In this document: positions 8,133 through 17,341 of the stretch, one piece after another
Layout: each line of letters starts with the position of its first letter
How positions within the stretch are numbered: the stretch's first letter is position 1
Source of the DNA: an uncultured Lachnospiraceae bacterium
GTDB taxonomy: Bacteria; Bacillota; Clostridia; Lachnospirales; Lachnospiraceae
DNA: 59,117 nt
Direction of reading: 5' to 3'
NCBI GenBank assembly: GCA_910587105.1
Contig: CAJUMB010000015.1
Location: 1-59,117, forward strand
Position numbers and translations under genes: made by a program
The notes under the pieces: generated by a model
Database searches by the model: none
What the model was told of the DNA's origin: nothing
The model's input: only the letters and a program-made list of their open reading frames with translations

Positions 8133-9371
8133 CTATCCCTGTAATGGATACTTTCTTGTGAGCTCCTGCACAATGGCTTTAGCCTTCTCCTTGTTTTCAG
8201 AACTTTCAATCATCAGAGCAATCGCTTCCGCTATTTGATCCATATCTTCCGTATTCATTCCCCTGGTGGTCACTGCCGGGGTGCCCAGACGGACACCGCT
8301 GGTTACAAACGGCGACTGGGGATCATTAGGAATTTCATTTTTATTGCAGGTAATATTGGCTTCATCCAGCAATTTTTCCATCTCTTTGCCGGTAATTCCC
8401 TTCTCCACCAGATTCACCAGCATCAGATGATTCTCTGTCTTTCCGGAAACAATCTGAATTCCCCGTTCCTGCAGACCATGACACAGAGCCGCGGCATTAT
8501 CTACGATATCCTGGCTGTACTGCTTAAATTCCGGCTGCAAAGCCTCCTGGAAACACACCGCCTTCGCCGCGATCACATGCATCAGCGGCCCTCCCTGGAT
8601 ACCCGGGAAAATAGCCTTGTTGATGTTATGTTCCTGGGCAAATTCTTTACTGCTGAGAATCAGCCCTCCTCTGGGACCTCTGAGAGTCTTATGAGTGGTG
8701 CTGGTAACCACATGGGCATAAGGAATGGGACTGGGATGTACACCGCCGGCAACCAGACCGCCGATATGAGCCATGTCCACCATGAGATATGCCCCCACAG
8801 AGTCGGCCACTTCACGGAACTTTGCAAAGTCTATGATACGTCCGTAGGCACTGGCTCCCGCCACAATCAGCCTGGGCCGGTATTTCAGTGCGAGCTGTTC
8901 CATCTGCTCATAATCCAGAACACCGTTATTGTCCGTTCCATAAGAATATACCTTATAATAGGTTCCTGACATATTTGCCGGGCTCCCGTGGGTCAGGTGG
9001 CCTCCATGTGCCAGATCCATTCCCAGGATTGTATCTCCGGGGCGGAGCAGTGAGTAATAGACAGCCATATTTGCCTGTGACCCTGAATGGGGCTGTACAT
9101 TGGCATACGTACAGCCAAACAGTTCCTTGGCCCGCTCAATCGCAAGGGTTTCTACTTCATCCACACATCCACAGCCCCCGTAAAAACGTCTCCCTGGATA
9201 TCCCTCTGCATATTTATTGGTCAAAGCGCTTCCCATTGCAGACATAACTGCTTTGCTTACCCAGTTTTCTGAGGCGATTAACTCAATATGGGAGTTCTGC
9301 CTGTCTATTTCTGCCTGTATCAAATTTGCAATCTCGGGATCAATGCCCCGGATGTCGTGAATGGAATACAT
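8133..9371 (-). CDS. glyA: Serine hydroxymethyltransferase
   Basis: A 412-residue PLP enzyme that converts serine and tetrahydrofolate to glycine and 5,10-methylene-tetrahydrofolate. The early ELIASENWVS segment, GGHLTHG, DMAHIGGLVAGG and the PLP-lysine motif TTTHKTLRGPRGG are all present, and length is normal. An ATG ten codons further upstream is open, but GGAGGAG lies just before ATG 9371, which decides the start. Single-gene unit with its own promoter and terminator. Confidence 0.97.
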   Translation of the reverse strand: MYSIHDIRGIDPEIANLIQAEIDRQNSHIELIASENWVSKAVMSAMGSALTNKYAEGYPGRRFYGGCGCVDEVETLAIERAKELFGCTYANVQPHSGSQANMAVYYSLLRPGDTILGMDLAHGGHLTHGSPANMSGTYYKVYSYGTDNNGVLDYEQMEQLALKYRPRLIVAGASAYGRIIDFAKFREVADSVGAYLMVDMAHIGGLVAGGVHPSPIPYAHVVTSTTHKTLRGPRGGLILSSKEFAQEHNINKAIFPGIQGGPLMHVIAAKAVCFQEALQPEFKQYSQDIVDNAAALCHGLQERGIQIVSGKTENHLMLVNLVEKGITGKEMEKLLDEANITCNKNEIPNDPQSPFVTSGVRLGTPAVTTRGMNTEDMDQIAEAIALMIESSENKEKAKAIVQELTRKYPLQG

Positions 9372-9435
9372 ATCCTCTCCTCCATTATTCATTCCAAACA
9401 TACTCAGTAACTATAGATTATCGACAACTTTTTTC

Positions 9436-9465
9436 ATTATACTACGTAACTTCTTTTCCCGTCAA
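9436..9465 (-). promoter_or_regulatory. Sigma-A promoter of glyA
   Basis: On the minus strand TTGACG (9465-9460) and TATAAT (9441-9436) are 18 bases apart, about 65 bases upstream of the glyA start. Confidence 0.7.
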
Positions 9466-9608
9466 CAGGTGCTTTTTAGTTAAAAAATAAAAATTAGTGG
9501 AAATTTATCTGGACGAATGTGAGTAAATCTGTTTTAATTAGGATGTAATGTAACTATTACGATATTTTGAACAGAAAAAGCACATTATAAAGGAGTACGG
9601 ATATTAGA

Positions 9609-10796
9609 ATGAGAGGTTTTGAATTATACACACCTACGAAAGTGGTGTTCGGAAAAGATACCCATCTGCAGGCCGGCAGGCTGGTAAAGGAACAGAATTG
9701 TAAAAAAGTACTGGTACATTACGGCAGCCAGAGTGCCAAAAAGTCCGGCCTTTTGGACCAGGTATGTGAATCCCTGGAACAGGAAGGCATTGATTATGTA
9801 TGTCTGGGAGGTGTGGTGCCCAATCCCCGCCTTTCCAAGGTCTATGAAGGCATTGACCTGTGCAGGAAAGAGGGTGTGGATTTCATCCTGGCCGTAGGCG
9901 GGGGCAGTGTCATCGACTCTGCCAAAGCCATTGCCTACGGAACTGCCAACCCGGAATTTGACGTATGGGAATTGTATACAAAGACGAAGACACCCCGTGC
10001 CTGCCTGCCTCTGGGGTCCATCGTCACCATCGCCGCTGCCGGCAGTGAGACCAGCAACTCGTCAGTAATCACCAACGAAAACGGCTGGCTGAAGCGTGGG
10101 TATAAAAACGACATCAGCCGCTGCAAATTCGCCATTTTAAACCCCCGCCTCACCTACTCACTGCCTCAGTACCAGACAGAAAGCGGCTGTGTAGATATTC
10201 TGATGCACACCATGGAGCGGTATTTTGTAAATCTGGAAACCATGGAGATTGTGGACGGCATGAGCGAGGCTCTTCTTCAGACAGTGATTTACAATGCTCG
10301 TATTTTAATGAAAGAACCCGGCAACTACAATGCCCGGGCAGAAATCATGTGGGCGGGAAGTCTGTCCCACAACGGACTGATGGGCTGCGGTACCGGCGGC
10401 GGCGACTGGGCATGCCACCAGCTGGAACACGAACTGGGCGGCATGTTCGATGTGGCACACGGCGCCGGACTGGCAGCTGTGTGGGGAAGCTGGGCCCGAT
10501 ATGTCTACCAGGCCAATCCGGAACGCTTCGCACAGTTTGCCACCAATGTATTCGGCATTCCCTGCGATGGCATGGACTTTGATAAAACTGCTCTGGCCGG
10601 TATCGAAGCTATGGAAGACTTCTTCCGTTCCATCCAGATGCCCACCAATTTAAAAGAACTGGGGTTGGTGCTCACAGACAAACAGATTCAGGAACTGGCT
10701 TTTAAATGCAGTTTTGAAGATACCCGTACCATTGGAATGTTCAAACAGCTGAACAGAAAAGACATGGAAAAGATTTATCACATGGCCAATGCATAA
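9609..10796 (+). CDS. Iron-containing alcohol dehydrogenase (butanol dehydrogenase type)
   Basis: A 395-residue group III NAD(P)H-dependent alcohol dehydrogenase similar to BdhA/YqhD, which reduces aldehydes during fermentation. The N-terminal fold binds the cofactor through the GGGSVIDSAKAI motif near residue 97. Metal ligands are expected in the C-terminal half (HQLEHELGGMFDVAHG near 268-284 carries the conserved His residues). Length is normal. It appears monocistronic. Substrate preference cannot be assigned from the sequence. Confidence 0.9.
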   Translation: MRGFELYTPTKVVFGKDTHLQAGRLVKEQNCKKVLVHYGSQSAKKSGLLDQVCESLEQEGIDYVCLGGVVPNPRLSKVYEGIDLCRKEGVDFILAVGGGSVIDSAKAIAYGTANPEFDVWELYTKTKTPRACLPLGSIVTIAAAGSETSNSSVITNENGWLKRGYKNDISRCKFAILNPRLTYSLPQYQTESGCVDILMHTMERYFVNLETMEIVDGMSEALLQTVIYNARILMKEPGNYNARAEIMWAGSLSHNGLMGCGTGGGDWACHQLEHELGGMFDVAHGAGLAAVWGSWARYVYQANPERFAQFATNVFGIPCDGMDFDKTALAGIEAMEDFFRSIQMPTNLKELGLVLTDKQIQELAFKCSFEDTRTIGMFKQLNRKDMEKIYHMANA

Positions 10797-10860
10797 CTGT
10801 TTTTTTAGATAATTGAGAAATTGTTTTTCAATTGTCTGCTTTATTTTTAAGGAGGAGCAG

Positions 10861-11889
10861 ATGTATAAAAAGCAGAGACCGCCAATATTTTTAATTACCC
10901 TGTGTATTGTCTGCAGTATATTTGCCCTGGTTTGCTGTACCATTGCCTATGTGCGTCTATTCAAAGCGGACAGACAGCTGAAGAGCAGCCAGAAAACCCT
11001 GGCTGCGCAGACGGAAGAATTAAATAGTATAAAAAAAGAGCTGAAAAAGGCGGACGACAAAGAGAAAAAGCAGGCAGACCGGGGGAAAAGGGAGACTCCC
11101 TCCCCCACCCCCACACCGTCTCCTGCACCTTCGCCGTCTCCCACAGTCTCAGAAAATACCAGTACCCCGTCCCCGGCCGTGTCCAGCCAGCAGGTTCCGG
11201 AAAACCTGTCTGCCAATGAAAATACAGACCAGCAGACACCGGCCCCATCCACGGGAGGCCGCATCATAGCCATCGACCCGGGACACCAGGGGCCCCATGT
11301 GGATATGAGTGCCACAGAGCCCAACGGTCCCAATTCCGCAGAGATGAAAGCCAAAGCCACATCCGGTACATCCGGTGTCTATTCCGGTCTGGGGGAATAC
11401 CAGCTGAATCTGGATGTTTCGCTGAAACTTCAGCAGATTCTGGAAGACCGGGGCTACCAAGTGGTCATGTGCCGCTCAGATAACGACACCGCCATCAGCA
11501 ATGCTGAGCGGGCTCTGCTGGCTGCCCAGAGCGGCGCCGAGATCTATGTGCGCATCCATGCCAACGGATCTGATGACCGCAGTGTGCAGGGAGCGCTCAG
11601 TATGTCACCTTCCCCCAGCAACCCATATGTGCCGCACCTTTACACGGACAGCCAGCGTCTGTCCCAGACCCTGCTGGATTCCTATTGCGGCGCCACCGGC
11701 TTTGATAACCGGGGTGTCCAGTATACGGATACCATGACAGGCATCAACTGGAGCCAGGTTCCTGTGACCATTCTGGAAATGGGATTTATGTCTAATGAAC
11801 ACGATGACCTGGCCATGGCGGACAGTAATTTCCAGCAGACCATGGCCCAGGGAATTGCCGACGGAATCGACACATATTTTGGCCAATAG
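10861..11889 (+). CDS. Membrane-anchored N-acetylmuramoyl-L-alanine amidase
   Basis: A 342-residue cell-wall hydrolase. Residues 8-30 are an N-terminal membrane anchor, 35-75 a charged probable coiled coil, and about 78-130 a Pro/Ser/Thr-rich wall-spanning linker. An Amidase_3 zinc domain follows: AIDPGHQG (zinc His), GLGEYQLNLD (zinc Glu), IHANGS (zinc His) and LEMGFMSN (catalytic Glu). It cleaves the amide between MurNAc and the stem peptide. The start is ATG 10861 with AGGAGG in front; an earlier in-frame ATG has no ribosome site. The following gene has the same architecture start (anchor, linker, enzyme) and is probably cotranscribed. Confidence 0.9.
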   Translation: MYKKQRPPIFLITLCIVCSIFALVCCTIAYVRLFKADRQLKSSQKTLAAQTEELNSIKKELKKADDKEKKQADRGKRETPSPTPTPSPAPSPSPTVSENTSTPSPAVSSQQVPENLSANENTDQQTPAPSTGGRIIAIDPGHQGPHVDMSATEPNGPNSAEMKAKATSGTSGVYSGLGEYQLNLDVSLKLQQILEDRGYQVVMCRSDNDTAISNAERALLAAQSGAEIYVRIHANGSDDRSVQGALSMSPSPSNPYVPHLYTDSQRLSQTLLDSYCGATGFDNRGVQYTDTMTGINWSQVPVTILEMGFMSNEHDDLAMADSNFQQTMAQGIADGIDTYFGQ

Positions 11890-11953
11890 CATTTTGCTGG
11901 TAATTGTGAAGGTATTGAACAGTCACAGACAATGAAATCAGGAGAATCTATCT

Positions 11954-13036
11954 ATGGAAAAAGAAAAAATTTATAAGATTGTATCCATAGCCATGTCAGG
12001 ACTGGCTGTATTATTTGGAATCCTTTTCCTGCTGTTTTCCGCAAAATGGTATACACTGAACAAAAATGTCCGTTCCCTGGAAACCATGCTGACAGAAGCG
12101 GTAAAGGAGACTTCCCAGCTGAAAACACAAATCCGGACCTTATCTTCCAATCAGGCAAAGCAGGACCTGGGGTATACAGGCAAAGAATTATCGGATTCTG
12201 AAGAAGATGATGCGGAAACGAAAGACGAAGAATCCCAGGCGGACAAGGATGAGACCAAGACGGACACCCCTCACGACGAACTCAGCCCCAGCGAGGAAAA
12301 AGATGCGGTGGCAGATCTGACACTGCTGGAGCCCCAGCTGGACAGTATGCTGACAGAGGCCAGATCCGCCGCCGGAGGCCGGTGGTCCATCTATATCAAA
12401 AACCTTTCCTCAGGCATCACCGCCCAGCGGGAAAACAGCCAGATGAAAGCTGCCAGCCTGATCAAGTTATTTATCATGGGCGCCGTATGTGAACAGTACG
12501 ACACTCTGGCCAGCGCCAACGGAAGCGAGACCATTGACAATCTGCTGAATGCCATGATTACTGTCAGTGACAACGATTCCGCCAACCAGCTGGTCACTAT
12601 CCTGGGCGGCGGTGATTCCGCCGCAGGACGCCAGGTGGTATCCACCTACTGCATAGAACATGGATATTCCAATACCAGTATGGGGCGGATGCTGCTGGAA
12701 GAAAGCCCCACAGGTGAGAATTATACTTCTGTAGAAGACTGCGCCTCTTTCCTGGAAACACTCTACCTGAAAGAATTTGACTACTCGGATAAAATGTTAA
12801 GTCTTCTGGAAGCCCAGCAGCGCCGCAGTAAAATTCCCGCCCAGATTCCCGACGGGGTGACTATTGCCAATAAAACCGGAGAACTCCCGGGAATCGAAAA
12901 CGATACAGCCATTGTATATGGGGATAAAAACCCTTACATTATCTGTATTATGACAGACGGACTCACAGACAGCACACTGGCGGTAAATTACATGGCCAAT
13001 ATGTCCGGGAATATTTACGGTTTCTTTAATCAATAA
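11954..13036 (+). CDS. Membrane-anchored serine hydrolase, class A beta-lactamase fold
   Basis: A 360-residue protein with an N-terminal membrane segment (about 10-32), a charged acidic linker (about 60-115) and a beta-lactamase/transpeptidase-like domain. The three active-site motifs are present: SLIK (Ser-x-x-Lys) near residue 172, SDN near 202 and KTG near 311. No clear Omega-loop Glu of true class A enzymes is obvious, so a wall-modifying peptidase or penicillin-binding role is at least as likely as drug hydrolysis. It follows the amidase gene by about 65 bases. Confidence 0.8.
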   Translation: MEKEKIYKIVSIAMSGLAVLFGILFLLFSAKWYTLNKNVRSLETMLTEAVKETSQLKTQIRTLSSNQAKQDLGYTGKELSDSEEDDAETKDEESQADKDETKTDTPHDELSPSEEKDAVADLTLLEPQLDSMLTEARSAAGGRWSIYIKNLSSGITAQRENSQMKAASLIKLFIMGAVCEQYDTLASANGSETIDNLLNAMITVSDNDSANQLVTILGGGDSAAGRQVVSTYCIEHGYSNTSMGRMLLEESPTGENYTSVEDCASFLETLYLKEFDYSDKMLSLLEAQQRRSKIPAQIPDGVTIANKTGELPGIENDTAIVYGDKNPYIICIMTDGLTDSTLAVNYMANMSGNIYGFFNQ

Positions 13037-13103
13037 CCAGCCCGGCGTGGTTGAAAAAATCGTAACTGTGAAGGTAATGAAAATAGCTGAGGACAATCAA
13101 AAA

Positions 13104-13144
13104 AGACAGATACCAGAAAAGATTTCTCCTTTCGGTATCTGTCT
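13104..13144. terminator. Bidirectional terminator
   Basis: AGACAGATACC pairs with GGTATCTGTCT. A T run follows on the plus strand and an A run precedes it, so it can serve both the serine hydrolase gene (+) and fba (-), which converge here. Confidence 0.85.
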
Positions 13145-13159
13145 TTTTATTCATCTTAA

Positions 13160-14095
13160 TTACGCTTTTCCGTCGCTTCCCAGAACCTCTTTGATCTTAT
13201 GAGCCACCAGAGTCTTAATGTTGGCACGGCCCACTTTCAGGTATTCCCTGGGGTCAAATGCTTCCGGTTTATTCCAGAGAACTTCACGGATTCCTGCTGT
13301 CATAGCCAGACGAAGGTCAGAGTCAATGTTAATCTTGCACACTGCAGAGCGCGCTGCCTGGCGCAGCATATCTTCCGGAATACCGATGGCATCTGCCAGA
13401 TTTCCGCCGTTTTCCTGAATGATCTTCACATATTCCTGAGAAACGGAAGACGCACCGTGAAGAACGATGGGGAAATTGGGAATCCGTTTTGTAATTTCAT
13501 CCAGAATATCGAAACGAAGCTGAGGTTTCTGTCCTGGTTTGAATTTGAACGCACCGTGGCTGGTTCCGATGGCGATTGCCAGAGAATCCACACCTGTCTT
13601 GTCCACAAATTCCTCTACCTGGTCAGGCTGTGTATACTGAGCATCTGCTGCGGATACCTTTACGTCATCTTCAATTCCCGCAAGCTGTCCCAATTCAGCC
13701 TCTACTACTACACCTTTGGAATGAGCATATTCTACAACTTCTTTGGTAACCTCAATATTTTTTTCAAAATCATAATGAGAACCGTCAATCATTACAGAAG
13801 TAAATCCGCCGTCAATACAGGACTTACATGTTTCAAAATCAGGGCCGTGGTCCAGATGCAGAGCGATGGGAATATCGTTCTCCACCAGAGCGGCTTCCAC
13901 CAGCTTCACCAGATACGTATGATTCGCATAGGCACGGGCTCCCTTGGAAACCTGTAAAATCAGCGGAGACTTTAACTCCCCTGCCGCCTCTGTGATACCC
14001 TGCACAATCTCCATGTTGTTTACATTGAAAGCTCCGATGGCATAACCGCCCTCATAAGCTTTCTTAAACATCTCGGTAGTTGTAACTAATGCCAT
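13160..14095 (-). CDS. fba: Class II fructose-1,6-bisphosphate aldolase
   Basis: A 311-residue zinc-dependent aldolase that splits fructose 1,6-bisphosphate into dihydroxyacetone phosphate and glyceraldehyde 3-phosphate. Zinc ligands lie in HLDHGPDFE near residue 80 and in the later VLHGASSVS segment near 213; the GTSHGAFKF loop is also conserved. Length and start (GAAAGGAAG before the ATG) are normal. It is directly downstream of a phosphofructokinase gene, so consecutive glycolytic steps are encoded together. Confidence 0.96.
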   Translation of the reverse strand: MALVTTTEMFKKAYEGGYAIGAFNVNNMEIVQGITEAAGELKSPLILQVSKGARAYANHTYLVKLVEAALVENDIPIALHLDHGPDFETCKSCIDGGFTSVMIDGSHYDFEKNIEVTKEVVEYAHSKGVVVEAELGQLAGIEDDVKVSAADAQYTQPDQVEEFVDKTGVDSLAIAIGTSHGAFKFKPGQKPQLRFDILDEITKRIPNFPIVLHGASSVSQEYVKIIQENGGNLADAIGIPEDMLRQAARSAVCKINIDSDLRLAMTAGIREVLWNKPEAFDPREYLKVGRANIKTLVAHKIKEVLGSDGKA

Positions 14096-14186
14096 AATCT
14101 CAACTTCCTTTCTATAATTAAAATGATTTTCATGTTACTGACTATATCTAATAACTGTAAAGGTAATAAACCGTTACGGCGATTTT

Positions 14187-15407
14187 TTATTTTCTCCAGA
14201 CGAAAGCCGGCAGTCCGTCTTCTCCCAGAGGTACATCCACTTTTCCCTGCACCAGAGGACGTGCATACGCTGTAAAGGCATCTGACAAATCAGAACCGTC
14301 ATTGGTAATCCACTCAGCCGGCACTGTCTTCTCCTGATTACAGATATCATTCACATCTTCCAGACCGCAGGAAATGCGGTAAGGATCATTGCTTTCCCTC
14401 ACATAAGACACCATTTTCCCGGTCTCGCCTTTCAATGCCGCCTGTACACCAAACTGTCCGGCCAGAACCGCTTCTTTCTGGTCTGTCTCTGACATCATGG
14501 AAGCAGAGCATCTCTGGCTCACATTTAATTCCACAGAACGTGCTTTGATGCCGAAACGGTCACGGATGAGATTTTCCAGATATTTCCCGCATCCGGCCAG
14601 CATCTTGTGTCCAAAGCGGTCTGTGCCCACAGAACGGTCGTATTCACAGATAAAGGTGCCTTTGCCGTCGCGGATTCCCTCAGATACACATACCACCACA
14701 TTGCAGTTCTTTTCCAATGCCTGTTCAACCTGTTTCAGGAATACTTCTTCCTCAAAGGCGGCCTCCGGCAGGTAAACCAGCAGCGGATTGTCCCCCTCAA
14801 ATCTTCTGGCAAGGACACTGGCTGCTGTCAGCCATCCCGCATGGCGCCCCATGATTTCCACAATGGTCACTGATTTTGTCTCATATACACTGGCATCCAG
14901 GACGATTTCCCGGACAGTAGACGCCACATATCTGGCGGCACTGCCAAAGCCAGGGGTATGGTCTGTCAATGTCAAATCGTTGTCAATGGTTTTCGGCTCT
15001 CCCATCACAATAATATCACTGCCGATTTTCTCTGCATACCGGGACAGCTTGCTGACAGTATCCATGGAATCATTTCCTCCAATATAGAAGAAATATCCAA
15101 TCTCCATCTCCTCAAATTTCTGAAACAGCTGAGGGAAAACCGGGTCTTCCAGACTGTCAGGCAGTTTATAACGGCAGGAACCGAGATAAGCTCCAGGCGT
15201 GAATTTCAGCCCTTCCAGCTTGTCACCCGGCAGGGCCTCTCTAAAATCCAATACGTTTCCCTCCAGAAACCCTTCAATGCCATTTACCATTCCATATACT
15301 TTTCCAATAGCGTCCGAATGTCCCAGCGCCTCAGATACCACACCGTACAGACTGCTGTTAATCACAGCTGTAGGGCCGCCGGACTGGCCTACGATTAAAT
15401 TTTTCAC
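14187..15407 (-). CDS. 6-phosphofructokinase, possibly pyrophosphate-dependent
   Basis: A 406-residue phosphofructokinase. The nucleotide-site motif reads GGNDS rather than the GGDGS of ATP enzymes, and the next motif is PKTIDND, where Lys replaces the Gly of ATP-dependent forms. In this family that Lys is associated with pyrophosphate use, while Asn at the first site matches neither classical form. The substrate motif MGRHAGW is intact. The start is GTG 15407, set by AGGAGG 10 bases upstream; the open frame extends 19 codons further without a ribosome site. It lies between kdsD and fba on the same strand. Confidence 0.88.
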   Translation of the reverse strand: MKNLIVGQSGGPTAVINSSLYGVVSEALGHSDAIGKVYGMVNGIEGFLEGNVLDFREALPGDKLEGLKFTPGAYLGSCRYKLPDSLEDPVFPQLFQKFEEMEIGYFFYIGGNDSMDTVSKLSRYAEKIGSDIIVMGEPKTIDNDLTLTDHTPGFGSAARYVASTVREIVLDASVYETKSVTIVEIMGRHAGWLTAASVLARRFEGDNPLLVYLPEAAFEEEVFLKQVEQALEKNCNVVVCVSEGIRDGKGTFICEYDRSVGTDRFGHKMLAGCGKYLENLIRDRFGIKARSVELNVSQRCSASMMSETDQKEAVLAGQFGVQAALKGETGKMVSYVRESNDPYRISCGLEDVNDICNQEKTVPAEWITNDGSDLSDAFTAYARPLVQGKVDVPLGEDGLPAFVWRK

Positions 15408-15487
15408 GATACCTTTTCCTCCTATTACCTCAGTATTTACAATTATACCATATTTTTGCTGCAAATCAAATGATTCCCCGATAAAAA

Positions 15488-16450
15488 TTATAATATGCCA
15501 TGATTAAGAATGCTCTGGAGACGGATAATCCCCACGCACTCCTCTTTCTCATTGATCACCGGCATACAGGAAACATTTTTCTTTTTCATGATCTGCAGTG
15601 CCTCAGCTGCCAGTTTATGCTGGGATATCACAATGGGATTTTTACTCATCACATCGTTCACATGCATATTGTAAATATCCACGCCCTTTTCCAGCTGGCG
15701 GCGCAGGTCTCCGTCTGTGATTACCCCCTGGATTCTCTGGTCGGGACCTGCAATCACCACAATCCCCAAAGCCTTTCTGCTCAGCTCCACCACAGCCTCT
15801 TTCAGAGCGGCATTGGGAGAAATTATGGCGTTTTCCTCTCCCGATTTCATCAGGTCAGACACTTTTACAAGGAGTTTCTTGCCCAGGCTTCCCGCCGGAT
15901 GATACATGCCGAAGTCTGTGTCCTTAAACCCATATACACCGCTGGCCGCCACAGCCAGGGCGTCCCCGTAGACCAGCACTGCCGTCGTGGTACTGGTGGG
16001 AGCCAGACCCAGATAACAGGCTTCTGAAAACTTCGGCAGTATCTGGGCAATATCACTGTTTTTCACCAGTGTGGAATCTTTATTTCCCGATATGGCGATA
16101 ATTTTTGCCCCGATCATTTTAATGTTGGGCAGAATATGGGTGATCTCCTCACTCTCACCACTGTAACTGATGGCAATCACAATATCGCGCTCCGAAATCA
16201 TCCCCAGGTCTCCGTGGAGAGCCTCCGCAGGATGGAGGAAAAAGGCCGAAGTCCCAAGACTCGCAAAAGTAGCTGCCAGCTTCTTGGCAATATGTCCAGG
16301 CTTTCCCATTCCCGTGAGAATCACTTTCCCACGGCAGGCTGTCACCATATCTAAAATCTGTACAAACGTATCATCCAGGGCATCTCTTGTTCTCTTCAGG
16401 GCCTCTATCTCAATGTCAAATACCCGTCTGGCCTCTGCCAGCTTGTCCAT
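15488..16450 (-). CDS. kdsD: Arabinose-5-phosphate isomerase
   Basis: A 320-residue KpsF/GutQ/KdsD protein that interconverts D-ribulose 5-phosphate and D-arabinose 5-phosphate, the first step to Kdo. An N-terminal SIS sugar-isomerase domain (about 20-190; TGMGKPGHIAKK near 46 and SYSGESEE near 95) is followed by two CBS domains (about 205-320; VITDGDLRR near 262). Domain order and length match the family. It starts 30 bases after kdsA, at the distal end of the polymer locus. The isomerase role is supported by the adjacent kdsA. Confidence 0.93.
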   Translation of the reverse strand: MDKLAEARRVFDIEIEALKRTRDALDDTFVQILDMVTACRGKVILTGMGKPGHIAKKLAATFASLGTSAFFLHPAEALHGDLGMISERDIVIAISYSGESEEITHILPNIKMIGAKIIAISGNKDSTLVKNSDIAQILPKFSEACYLGLAPTSTTTAVLVYGDALAVAASGVYGFKDTDFGMYHPAGSLGKKLLVKVSDLMKSGEENAIISPNAALKEAVVELSRKALGIVVIAGPDQRIQGVITDGDLRRQLEKGVDIYNMHVNDVMSKNPIVISQHKLAAEALQIMKKKNVSCMPVINEKEECVGIIRLQSILNHGIL

Positions 16451-16480
16451 TAATACCCCTCCTTTGCAGTCCGGTGCCGT

Positions 16481-17263
16481 TTATTCATGCACCGCATCAT
16501 ATACACAAATCAGCCTCTGCATCATGCCGGGAAGCTCAGACAGCGGCACCATGTTGGGTCCGTCTGAAAGGGCTTTGTCCGGGTCTGGATGCACTTCCAT
16601 AAACAGGGCGTCCGCACCTGCGGCAATGGCTGCTTTTGCCAGATATTCCACATATTCCCGATTGCCTCCTGTGGCATCTCCCCGTCCCCCGGGTTTCTGC
16701 ACACTGTGGGTGGCGTCGAAAACCACTGGATACCCCAGCTTCTTCATCTCCACAATGCCCGTCATATCCACCACCAGCGTATTATATCCAAAAGAGGTTC
16801 CCCGCTCGCACAGCATCAGGTCTTTGTTTCCGCTTTCCTCCAGCTTTCCCACCACGTTGGCCATATCCCACGGTGCCAGGAACTGTGCCTTTTTCACGTT
16901 AATCTTCTTCCCTGTTTTTGCCGCTGCAGCCAGCAGATCTGTCTGACGGCATAGGAAAGCGGGAATCTGTATGATATCAGCTGTCCTGGCTGCGATCTCC
17001 GCCTGCCATGGCTCATGGATATCCGTGGCAATTTTCACATGCCAGGTATCCTTCACCTTCTGCAGAATCTCCATCCCCTCCTCAATGCCCGGCCCCCGAA
17101 AAGAACGGATACTGGTCCGGTTGGCTTTATCAAAAGAAGCTTTAAAATAATAGTCCAGATTCAGCTGCTCCGCCATTTCTTTCAGCTGCCCCGCCATCTC
17201 CAGAACCATTTCTTCCGACTCTATCACACAAGGGCCGGCAATCCACGTAAATTTTTTCTCCAT
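16481..17263 (-). CDS. kdsA: 3-deoxy-8-phosphooctulonate (Kdo-8-P) synthase
   Basis: A 260-residue TIM-barrel enzyme that condenses phosphoenolpyruvate with arabinose 5-phosphate to Kdo 8-phosphate. Diagnostic segments are AGPCVIES near residue 9, FKASFDKANRTS near 40, the CERGTSFGYN motif, VVFDATHSVQ near 178 and MEVHPDPDKALSDGPN near 220. The Cys in AGPCVIES is the metal ligand of the metal-dependent class; the metal-free E. coli enzyme has Asn there. GGAGGAG precedes the ATG. Kdo synthesis is standard in Gram-negative bacteria and uncommon in Firmicutes. Confidence 0.95.
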   Translation of the reverse strand: MEKKFTWIAGPCVIESEEMVLEMAGQLKEMAEQLNLDYYFKASFDKANRTSIRSFRGPGIEEGMEILQKVKDTWHVKIATDIHEPWQAEIAARTADIIQIPAFLCRQTDLLAAAAKTGKKINVKKAQFLAPWDMANVVGKLEESGNKDLMLCERGTSFGYNTLVVDMTGIVEMKKLGYPVVFDATHSVQKPGGRGDATGGNREYVEYLAKAAIAAGADALFMEVHPDPDKALSDGPNMVPLSELPGMMQRLICVYDAVHE

Positions 17264-17341
17264 GCCTTCTCCTCCTCAGCACAAATAAACCAATCACAAA
17301 CCTGCGGCTCCTGAAAACAATTTTACAGTCATCCCTATGAA

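Noticed and set aside
8235..8969. 244-codon plus-strand frame opposite glyA
   Set aside because: Antisense shadow of a well-conserved enzyme.
11100..11250. Pro/Ser/Thr-rich tract in the amidase gene considered as a DNA repeat
   Set aside because: It is a normal wall-spanning linker in frame with the protein.
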